In this document: positions 1 through 4,989 of the stretch, one piece after another
How the letters are laid out: each line of letters begins with the position of its first letter
Position numbering within the stretch: the first letter of the stretch is position 1
Assembly: GCA_030145365.1 (NCBI GenBank)
Contig: JAQYVS010000068.1
Coordinates: 1-6,288, forward strand
Direction: 5' to 3'
Source: Desulfofustis sp.
GTDB lineage: Bacteria; Desulfobacterota; Desulfobulbia; Desulfobulbales; Desulfocapsaceae
Length of the DNA stretch: 6,288 bases
The notes under the pieces: generated by a model
Databases searched by the model: none
Told to the model about the DNA's origin: nothing
What the model saw: the letters and a program-made list of their open reading frames with translations, nothing else
Translations under genes and position numbers: made by a program

Positions 1-542
1 CCACGAAATCCGGTTAAACCATGTTCTTCCACGAACTGGTACGTGTCTTCTTTTACCTGATTACCCAATGGAAAGAGTACCCGGGAAAGTTGCTTTTGCG
101 TTAATCTGGCCAGAAAATATGATTGATCTTTCTGAGGATCAATCCCTTTAAACAAGCTCATCACTCCGTCAGCAGACTCGCAGCGGGCGTAGTGGCCGGT
201 GGCCATGAAATCAAATCCTCTACTCAGAACACGGTCCATAAATAAACCGAGTTTGATTACCTGATTGCATCGTATGCAGGGATTTGGTGTTTTACCAGCG
301 GCGTAGCTGGTAAGAAAATAGTCCAGAACCAATGCGTCAAATTCTTTTTTCAGGTCGATAATGGTGAGATCAATACCAAGAACATCGCTGATTTCCACAA
401 CTCTGTTGGACTGCTCTGGAAAACCAGGTTGACCAATATCCATCAGAAATCCACTGATTTGATACTGATCTTTGAGTAGCAGCGCACAGGCCGTTGAGTC
501 AACCCCGCCGCTCATGGCTATTGCAACCTGCGTCTTGTTCAT
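1..542 (-). CDS. mnmA: tRNA-specific 2-thiouridylase MnmA, N-terminal part (cut by left edge)
   Basis: Cytoplasmic enzyme that adenylates C2 of wobble uridine 34 and replaces the oxygen with sulfur, giving s2U34 in Lys, Glu and Gln tRNAs. I translated it by hand from ATG at 542-540; 180 full codons are present and the C-terminus lies off the left edge. Visible motifs: PP-loop SGGVDS at residues 11-16, PNPCIRCN at 86-93 (C92 aligns with the E. coli nucleophile C102; C89 is an extra Cys), ATGHYAR at 114-120, KDQSYFL at 138-144 and FPLG at 157-160. The second catalytic Cys would lie beyond the edge. The stretch between the PP-loop and the Cys motif is about ten residues shorter than in E. coli MnmA and lacks the usual KNW segment, so this is a divergent subfamily. 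An AGGA lies six bases before the start. It is divergent from trhP. The family call is secure; orthology to classical MnmA is slightly less so. Confidence 0.9.
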   Translation of the reverse strand, partial: MNKTQVAIAMSGGVDSTACALLLKDQYQISGFLMDIGQPGFPEQSNRVVEISDVLGIDLTIIDLKKEFDALVLDYFLTSYAAGKTPNPCIRCNQVIKLGLFMDRVLSRGFDFMATGHYARCESADGVMSLFKGIDPQKDQSYFLARLTQKQLSRVLFPLGNQVKEDTYQFVEEHGLTGFR

Positions 543-643
543 TGAAATCCTGATAAATACCGTTATTGTCTTCTAAGTTCCATTTCAGTAATCGCCTTTA
601 AACTATAACCCTTTGACCTGACAGATACACATCATAAGCTGCG
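543..643. other. Divergent spacer between mnmA and trhP
   Basis: This 101-base spacer must hold start signals for both directions. On the minus strand a TATAGT (complement of 602-607) could be a -10 box for mnmA, but I see no good -35 at the right distance. On the plus strand TTGACC at 613-618 resembles a -35 box, but the only weak -10 (CATAAG, 634-639) is 15 bases away and would start transcription almost at the trhP start codon. Neither promoter is convincing. No repeat or RNA gene is seen. Confidence 0.3.
548..551 (-). promoter_or_regulatory. Ribosome binding site of mnmA
   Basis: On the minus strand AGGA sits five to six bases upstream of the ATG at 542-540. It supports that start, which puts the PP-loop at the usual distance from the N-terminus. 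Confidence 0.6.
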
Positions 644-1930
644 ATGAAAGAAAAACAAGTTAAGAAGTCAACGGCTCAAGAGCTGCCTGAGTTGCTGGCC
701 CCGGCGGGAAGTTTTGAAAAACTGGTCACGGCGATTCACTATGGCGCCGACGCAGTCTATTTGAGCGGCAAAAAGTATGGCTTGCGGGCCAAAGCCGTTA
801 ATTTTGATGAGGAAGGTATCCGTCGGGCAGTGAACTATGCCCATGGATGTCGGGTTCGGGTGTATGTTACGGTTAATATCATTGCCCATAATGATGACTT
901 TACGGGGCTTGAGAATTATCTGCTGATGTTGCAGGAGGCAGGAGTTGATGCGATCATCGTCTCGGATCCGGGGATTATCCAAATGGCTGCAGCCGTAGTT
1001 CCAGATTTACCTATCCACCTTTCTACCCAGGCAAATGTGACAAACCGTCATTCCGCACAATTCTGGATATCTCAGGGAATCTCTCGGCTTAATCTGGCTA
1101 GAGAATTGTCGCTTAAAGAGATTCGGTCGATTCGCAGCGGAGTCGCTGCGGAGCTCGAAGTGTTCACCCATGGTGCATTGTGCATATCGTATTCGGGACG
1201 CTGCATGCTTTCAAATTATATGACCGGCAGAGATGCAAACCAGGGCAGTTGTGCTCATCCTTGCCGCTACAGTTACGCGCTTATGGAGGAGAAACGTCCA
1301 GGGGAATTTTTTCCTGTATACGAGGATGAACGGGGAACATACATTTTTAACTCAAAGGATCTCTGCCTGCTTGAATGTCTGCCACAACTCGTTGCTGCCG
1401 GCGTGAATTCGCTGAAAATTGAAGGCAGAATGAAATCGATATTTTATGTGGGTGGTGTCGTTCGGATTTACCGAGCAGCACTTGATTATCTGAACAGCCT
1501 CGATCGGGATGACTGGAAAAACCCGGAACAAATAAAAATCCCAACACATTTTATTGAGGAAATTGAAAAGACGGGTACCAGAGGGATGAGTTCGAATTTT
1601 GCCGTCGAGAAACCAGGACCTGAGGATATGCTCTATAACTCTTCCCGGGTCGATCAGAGCTACGAACCGGTGGCAGTGGTGAGAGAAACAACCAATGATC
1701 CGAAGGAAATCATTGTTGAAATACGAAATGTACTGCACACAGCAGAGCAGATCGAATATATGCATCCCTCCATAGAGCTTGATGCTACCATCGTTGTATC
1801 AATGCGGAACCAGAAGGGAATCAATATAGAGCGGGCCAATCCGGGTGATCGGATTTTTATGTCGCTGGCTGACTCGATACCGGGGATTCAGACAAACTCA
1901 ATTTTCAGGCGAAAAAAACTCATTCAATGA
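644..1930 (+). CDS. trhP: U32-family tRNA U34 hydroxylation protein TrhP (YegQ type)
   Basis: The 428-residue protein is formally in peptidase family U32 but matches the TrhP/YegQ branch, which makes 5-hydroxyuridine at tRNA position 34 using a prephenate-derived donor; it is not expected to be a protease. Residues about 15-290 form the U32 core: PELLAPAGS at 15-23, GADAVYLSG at 34-42, SDPGI at 107-111, and the U32 signature from E172 through S190 with C180 and C187. C203 and C207 follow in GSCAHPC, giving four Cys as in E. coli YegQ, probable Fe-S ligands; C241 is extra. RPGEFF at 218-223, NSKDL at 236-240 and SLKIEGR at 256-262 are close to E. coli YegQ. Residues about 338-428 match the U32 C-terminal domain. 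It is slightly shorter than E. coli YegQ because a loop after the Cys motif is missing. An in-frame TAA at 635-637 makes ATG 644 the first possible start, although no Shine-Dalgarno sequence precedes it. RlhA or UbiU are less likely alternatives. Confidence 0.87.
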   Translation: MKEKQVKKSTAQELPELLAPAGSFEKLVTAIHYGADAVYLSGKKYGLRAKAVNFDEEGIRRAVNYAHGCRVRVYVTVNIIAHNDDFTGLENYLLMLQEAGVDAIIVSDPGIIQMAAAVVPDLPIHLSTQANVTNRHSAQFWISQGISRLNLARELSLKEIRSIRSGVAAELEVFTHGALCISYSGRCMLSNYMTGRDANQGSCAHPCRYSYALMEEKRPGEFFPVYEDERGTYIFNSKDLCLLECLPQLVAAGVNSLKIEGRMKSIFYVGGVVRIYRAALDYLNSLDRDDWKNPEQIKIPTHFIEEIEKTGTRGMSSNFAVEKPGPEDMLYNSSRVDQSYEPVAVVRETTNDPKEIIVEIRNVLHTAEQIEYMHPSIELDATIVVSMRNQKGINIERANPGDRIFMSLADSIPGIQTNSIFRRKKLIQ

Positions 1931-1943
1931 ATTACAAGTTTGC

Positions 1944-1971
1944 TTGACATCAACACGTTGGGCTATATCGT
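1944..1971 (+). promoter_or_regulatory. Probable sigma-70 promoter of the small zinc-ribbon gene
   Basis: A perfect -35 box TTGACA at 1944-1949 is followed after 16 bases by TATCGT at 1966-1971, which keeps the key T, A and final T of the -10 box. It starts 14 bases after the trhP stop, so the small gene probably has its own promoter with a leader of about 80 bases. The -35 region is part of a 16-base block repeated upstream of lon. Confidence 0.5.
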
Positions 1972-2006
1972 GCTTGAAAAGGAGACTTCTTGGCCCTGAG
2001 TCGAGG

Positions 2007-2044
2007 ATGTAATCAGAGCAAGAATTACCAATAAACAATTACAT
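2007..2044 (+). repeat. Inverted repeat abutting the ribosome binding site of the small zinc-ribbon gene
   Basis: ATGTAAT at 2007-2013 and ATTACAT at 2038-2044 are perfect 7-base inverted arms with 24 bases between them. The right arm ends immediately before the GGAGG at 2045. A further ATTAC at 2024-2028 could pair with the same left arm instead. The arms are AT-rich, so an RNA stem would be weak. An operator for a DNA-binding protein, or chance, is equally possible. Confidence 0.25.
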
Positions 2045-2049
2045 GGAGG
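2045..2049 (+). promoter_or_regulatory. Strong ribosome binding site of the small zinc-ribbon gene
   Basis: GGAGG lies seven bases before the ATG at 2057. The strength and spacing of this site are the main evidence that the 64-codon frame is a real, translated gene. Confidence 0.75.
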
Positions 2050-2056
2050 CTTTCAC

Positions 2057-2251
2057 ATGGCAACCTATGAATGTTCAAAATGCGGGATGGGTGTAAACGC
2101 GACCTGTGCCAAATGCGATGCACCGTTGGTTGATGACATTCTGGAATTGGATGATGGCAACGAAGTTCAAATTTCCAAATGTCCCAACGGACACGGCAAA
2201 ATCAAATCACCCATGTGCTGCGGTCAGGATATGACCTGTTCGGTTAAGTAG
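2057..2251 (+). CDS. Small Cys-rich zinc-ribbon / desulforedoxin-like protein (64 aa)
   Basis: I do not recognise a named gene. The 64-residue protein has eight Cys and one His in metal-site spacing: C6-x2-C9, C17-x2-C20, C42 with H46 in CPNGHGK, the pair C54-C55, and C61. It is acidic in the middle (residues 26-35) and has no signal peptide or membrane segment, so it should be cytoplasmic. The ends resemble desulforedoxin and the N-terminal domain of desulfoferrodoxin, where YxCxxCG near the start and CCGxxM near the end supply four Cys for one iron; here YECSKCG and CCGQDM play those parts, with an inserted CxxC and CPNGH segment. It may therefore bind two zinc ions, or one iron and one zinc. 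A strong GGAGG, its own promoter and a terminator downstream support a separately expressed monocistronic gene. The function is unknown; redox, metal storage or a nucleic-acid or protein adaptor role are all open. Confidence 0.8.
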   Translation: MATYECSKCGMGVNATCAKCDAPLVDDILELDDGNEVQISKCPNGHGKIKSPMCCGQDMTCSVK

Positions 2252-2294
2252 ACTTAGCGCGGCTATATTGACTGAGCACCTGCGCGTCTAAATG

Positions 2295-2322
2295 AACAAG
2301 GCGGGATATATCCCGCCTTGTT
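2295..2322. terminator. Bidirectional terminator between convergent genes (perfect 28-base palindrome)
   Basis: A perfect palindrome: arms AACAAGGCGGGA (2295-2306) and TCCCGCCTTGTT (2311-2322) around TATA. The RNA would fold into a 12-bp stem with a four-base loop in either direction. It sits between the plus-strand small gene (ends 2251) and the minus-strand fumarase gene (ends 2361), where a shared terminator is expected. Neither side has a long T run; the stem itself ends in TTGTT, followed by ATCT on plus and CATTT on minus. Confidence 0.8.
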
Positions 2323-2360
2323 ATCTCAGTACAAACCATCGAAGTTTGCTGGTACCCCTA

Positions 2361-3872
2361 TTATTTTCTGCTAAGTATTTCTTTCTGCCAGAAGGTTGGT
2401 CCGGTTTTATGAACAGCTGCTCCAGTGCTGTCCACGGCGACGGTAACCGGCATATCTTTTACATCGAACTCGTAGATGGCTTCCATGCCGAGATCTTCAA
2501 ATGCAACCGTGCGGGAACCTTTTATTGCCTTTGATACCAGATACGCTGCTCCACCCACAGCCATAAGGTAGACAGCCTGGTGTTTTTGTATGAGATCAAT
2601 AGTCGCATCACCGCGTTCAGCCTTGCCAATCATACCGATGAGGCCTGTTTTTCCCAACATCATATCTGAGTATTTGTCCATCCTGGTGGACGTTGTAGGG
2701 CCTGCTGGTCCGACGACTTCTGTTCCTACCGGATCGACCGGTCCCACGTAATAAATAAAACGACCATTGAAATCAACCCCTTCAGGCAGTGGTTCTCCCG
2801 CTTCGAGCAGCTGTTGAATGCGGCGATGGGCTGCATCACGTCCGGTGAGTATCTTGCCGCTTATCAAGAGGGTATCTCCGGCTTTCCAGGTTCCAATCTC
2901 TTCTTTGGTTATACCATCGAGATTAACCTGCTTAATTTCAGCACCGGTATCTAAAGAAAGTTCAGGCCATTGTCCGATATCAGGAGGTTCGAAGCTTGCT
3001 GGTCCGGAACCGTCCAGGCTGAAATGAAGGTGCCTGGTAGCAGCACAATTCGGTATCATTGCCACCGGCAGTGAAGCGGCATGGGTCGGGAAATCCAGAA
3101 TCTTTACGTCAAGTACGGTGGTCAGTCCGCCAAGCCCCTGGGCTCCGATACCGAGACTGTTTACTGCTTCAAAGATCTCCAGCCGCAATTCTTCGATACG
3201 ATCGCTTGGTCCCCGCTCCTGTAATTCGTGGATATCAACCGGCTCCATAAGTGATTCTTTGGCCAGACACATGGCCTTGTCTATGGTGCCGCCAATGCCG
3301 ATTCCCAAAATTCCAGGGGGACACCAGCCGGCGCCCATTGCAGGAACGGTCTTCTTTACCCAGTCGACAATTGAGTCGCCCGGATTGAGCATGGCCATTT
3401 TACTCTTATTCTCAGAGCCGCCGCCCTTGGCAGCGATGTGGACTTCTACCTTATCGCCTGGAACCATTTCAACATGCACAACTGTCGGGGCATTGCTTCC
3501 GGTGTTTTTACGGTCACTGGCAGGCCCGTCGACTATTGATTTACGCAGTGGGTTTTCCGCATTGCTGTAAGCTCTGGATGTTCCTTCATCAACCATTTCC
3601 TGAATGGTATTCTCCGAATCGAAACTACACTTCATACCTAGTTTTACAAAGGCGGTAACGATACCGGTATCCTGACAGATCGGTCGCTTACCCAGTGCAC
3701 ACATCCTTGAGTTAATCAGAATCTGACCAATAGCATCTTTTGCTGCCTGGCTTTGTTCTGCCAGATAAGCACGATGCATCGCCTCAACAAAATCGACCGG
3801 GTGGTAGTAACTGATATACTGCAAGCTGTCTGCAATTGAACTGATGAAATCTTCAGTTTTGATAGGTGCCAT
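2361..3872 (-). CDS. fumA: Fumarate hydratase class I (Fe-S, single polypeptide)
   Basis: The 503-residue enzyme interconverts fumarate and L-malate with an oxygen-sensitive [4Fe-4S] cluster in the cytoplasm, in the TCA cycle or the reductive branch feeding fumarate respiration. Both domains are fused as in E. coli FumA/FumB: the N-terminal Fe-S domain is about residues 10-285 and the C-terminal domain about 320-500. The three cluster Cys are C66 (RPICQDTG), C184 (GAGWCPPGILG) and C276 (IPNCAATRH). By comparison with the Leishmania class I enzyme, H264 in FPTH, R345 in GRDAAH, T393 and R397 in GPTTSTR, and K417 in MIGKAERG are the likely substrate and proton-transfer residues, so nothing essential appears lost. 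It is somewhat shorter than E. coli FumA (about 548). GGAG precedes the ATG by six bases. It follows the beta-helix acyltransferase gene after 45 bases on the same strand, so they are probably co-transcribed. The E. coli gene name marks the type, not strict orthology. Confidence 0.93.
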   Translation of the reverse strand: MAPIKTEDFISSIADSLQYISYYHPVDFVEAMHRAYLAEQSQAAKDAIGQILINSRMCALGKRPICQDTGIVTAFVKLGMKCSFDSENTIQEMVDEGTSRAYSNAENPLRKSIVDGPASDRKNTGSNAPTVVHVEMVPGDKVEVHIAAKGGGSENKSKMAMLNPGDSIVDWVKKTVPAMGAGWCPPGILGIGIGGTIDKAMCLAKESLMEPVDIHELQERGPSDRIEELRLEIFEAVNSLGIGAQGLGGLTTVLDVKILDFPTHAASLPVAMIPNCAATRHLHFSLDGSGPASFEPPDIGQWPELSLDTGAEIKQVNLDGITKEEIGTWKAGDTLLISGKILTGRDAAHRRIQQLLEAGEPLPEGVDFNGRFIYYVGPVDPVGTEVVGPAGPTTSTRMDKYSDMMLGKTGLIGMIGKAERGDATIDLIQKHQAVYLMAVGGAAYLVSKAIKGSRTVAFEDLGMEAIYEFDVKDMPVTVAVDSTGAAVHKTGPTFWQKEILSRK

Positions 3873-3877
3873 GATTT

Positions 3878-3882
3878 CTCCT
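3878..3882 (-). promoter_or_regulatory. Ribosome binding site of the fumarase gene
   Basis: On the minus strand AAGGAG with a short AT-rich spacer precedes the ATG at 3872-3870. This allows efficient separate initiation within the two-gene transcript. Confidence 0.7.
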
Positions 3883-3917
3883 TCTTGAGTAATTATTCGA
3901 GTATATGAGGTGTTGAT

Positions 3918-4718
3918 TTAACGAACTCTTCTTTTTTCAGGATGATAACCGGACGAAGCCGTTGTATTAGGCATCAGAACTGCGTGTTTCCCGATAATTG
4001 AACCGGGACTGGTAACCGAGTTGCACCCGGTCTGGGCATGATCGCCGAGGATTGCTCCGAATTTACGCAATCCAGTATCAATCAGCCGTTTTTCATAAGT
4101 TATTTGCACATTACCTGGAATAAATCTGAGATTAGCACATTTAGTTCCGGCCCCTAAATTTGTATTGTTGCCGAGAATCGAGTCGCCTAGATAGGCAAAG
4201 TGGCCCGCTTTGGCGTCATCAAAGAAAATCGAATGTTTGACTTCCGTTGTATGACCGACCACGCATCGATCACCTATCAGACAGTTACCACGTACATAAG
4301 CTCCTTGCCGCACCTCGGTGCAGTCGCCAAGAACGATAGGTGATTTAAGGGTTGCCCCACCTTCTACCAGGGTACCTTTGCCGATTGAGATCTTATCACC
4401 AATGAGGATAGCTCCAGCCATAATCACTGAGGCACCATCGAGTATTTTCCGATCCTTTTCAACAATCAATCCACCCTTAAGTGTATCTCCAAAGCTGATT
4501 GAACAATCACTGCCGGCAATCAACCGTTGATTGTAAAGTACCAGATGTTCCTGAAGCATTACCCCGTGATTTATTCCAGTAAAGAGTTCGGTAGGGTAGG
4601 TCAAGTCAGCCAGATAGCCTTTTAAATCGTACAGAGCGGTCCAAACCGCTTTGTTTTGAGGAAAAAGCAATCGATGATTGTATTGTGAAAGATCGAACAA
4701 AATCTTAGCAGTTAGCAT
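3918..4718 (-). CDS. GlmU-like left-handed beta-helix acyltransferase lacking the nucleotidyltransferase domain
   Basis: I start this 266-residue protein at ATG 4718 because GGAG lies six bases upstream; the frame is open to 4805, but that extension reads like an AT-rich promoter region. Residues about 1-75 are a leader without the GxGTRM nucleotide-binding motif of sugar nucleotidyltransferases. Residues about 85-255 are hexapeptide repeats ([LIV]-G-x4) forming a left-handed beta-helix. AGHFAYLGDS at 171-180 and NNTNLGAG at 184-191 match the acetyltransferase site of E. coli GlmU: H173, Y176 and N187 align with catalytic H363, Y366 and N377. The loop after this (residues about 195-225, with DTGLRKFGAILGD) is instead like the C-terminal domain of archaeal ST0452-type sugar-phosphate nucleotidyltransferases. 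It probably acyl- or acetylates an amino sugar phosphate in the cytoplasm, perhaps for envelope precursors, but the substrate is inference. It is first gene of a pair with fumarase. Confidence 0.75.
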   Translation of the reverse strand: MLTAKILFDLSQYNHRLLFPQNKAVWTALYDLKGYLADLTYPTELFTGINHGVMLQEHLVLYNQRLIAGSDCSISFGDTLKGGLIVEKDRKILDGASVIMAGAILIGDKISIGKGTLVEGGATLKSPIVLGDCTEVRQGAYVRGNCLIGDRCVVGHTTEVKHSIFFDDAKAGHFAYLGDSILGNNTNLGAGTKCANLRFIPGNVQITYEKRLIDTGLRKFGAILGDHAQTGCNSVTSPGSIIGKHAVLMPNTTASSGYHPEKRRVR

Positions 4719-4724
4719 AATAAT

Positions 4725-4728
4725 CTCC
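4725..4728 (-). promoter_or_regulatory. Ribosome binding site that sets the start of the beta-helix gene
   Basis: On the minus strand CCGGAG lies six bases before the ATG at 4718-4716. The upstream in-frame ATG at 4805 has no such site, and its added 29 residues are hydrophobic low-complexity sequence translated from AT-rich DNA. The internal start is therefore preferred. Confidence 0.7.
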
Positions 4729-4844
4729 GGGAGAAAGACGAAATCAACCGTCTGATAAAATAATGATAAACACACCACTATTGTTGATATATACAAATTG
4801 ATCAATATTTTTTACTTAAGAACCTGTTAGACCTTGTAATCTGC

Positions 4845-4873
4845 TTGACTTCAACACAGCCAATGTTTAGCTT
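4845..4873 (+). promoter_or_regulatory. Candidate promoter of lon
   Basis: TTGACT at 4845-4850 is a good -35 box; TAGCTT at 4868-4873, 17 bases on, is a poor to moderate -10 box. Transcription would start near 4880 and leave a leader of about 110 bases. The -35 region belongs to a 16-base block that matches the one before the small zinc-ribbon gene at 15 of 16 positions. A second -10-like TATGAT at 4955-4960 lacks a matching -35 box. Confidence 0.4.
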
Positions 4874-4924
4874 TTCGCTGGATTTTAGGATAGGAATTTA
4901 TCGAGTTATTGAGCTTGAAAATCT

Positions 4925-4943
4925 GGTAGCAAAAATTGCTGCC
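4925..4943 (+). promoter_or_regulatory. Hairpin 1 in the lon leader
   Basis: GGTAGCAA (4925-4932) pairs with TTGCTGCC (4936-4943) around a three-A loop: eight pairs, one of them G-U in RNA. It is followed by CGGTTTCATTTTATG, moderately T-rich. It could be an attenuator, part of a structured leader, or a DNA inverted repeat bound by a regulator. Confidence 0.35.
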
Positions 4944-4958
4944 CGGTTTCATTTTATG

Positions 4959-4979
4959 ATGGCTGTCTTCAGCAGCCGT
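4959..4979 (+). promoter_or_regulatory. Hairpin 2 in the lon leader, next to the ribosome binding site
   Basis: ATGGCTG (4959-4965) can pair with CAGCCGT (4973-4979) around a seven-base loop: seven pairs including one G-U. The stem ends directly before the GGAGG at 4980-4984, so it leaves the ribosome binding site free. CAGCA at 4970-4974 can instead pair with TGCTG of hairpin 1 (4937-4941), which would exclude both hairpins. Confidence 0.3.
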
Positions 4980-4984
4980 GGAGG
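4980..4984 (+). promoter_or_regulatory. Ribosome binding site that sets the GTG start of lon
   Basis: GGAGG lies five bases before GTG 4990. The first in-frame ATG (5020) has no ribosome binding site, and the ATG at 4986 is too close and reads only four codons. GTG is thus the best start. Confidence 0.75.
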
Positions 4985-4989
4985 TATGT

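Larger units (their letters stand above)
4719..4989. other. Divergent regulatory region between the beta-helix/fumarase pair and lon
   Basis: The 271 bases hold no credible gene. The left half (about 4755-4820) is very AT-rich and contains the 10-base palindrome ATTGATCAAT at 4797-4806, a possible operator. For the minus strand a weak promoter pair can be drawn: TTGAAG (complement of 4849-4854), 17 bases, TCTAAC (complement of 4826-4831); it would overlap the plus-strand -35 box. The right half holds the lon promoter candidate and leader with two hairpins, listed separately. Confidence 0.5.

Noticed and set aside
1352..1765. 137-codon open frame on the minus strand inside trhP
   Set aside because: Shadow of trhP, whose family motifs run through the same bases on the plus strand.
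2292..2534. 80-codon open frame on the plus strand
   Set aside because: It begins inside the palindrome and then runs antisense to the fumarase C-terminus; no ribosome site and no recognisable domain.
3118..3570. 150-codon open frame on the plus strand, antisense to fumarase
   Set aside because: It lies wholly inside the well-supported fumarase gene, has no ribosome site, and its Ser/Pro-rich composition is what the reverse reading of a real gene gives.
4719..4805. 29-residue N-terminal extension of the beta-helix protein, looking like a membrane or signal segment
   Set aside because: The sequence is AT-rich promoter-like DNA, there is no ribosome site at 4805, while ATG 4718 has a well-placed GGAG; a cytoplasmic GlmU-like fold needs no signal.
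4914..4950. CTTGAA followed by GCCCGG as a possible sigma-32 heat-shock promoter of lon
   Set aside because: The spacing is over 20 bases instead of the usual 13-15, and the second part does not match CCCCATNT.
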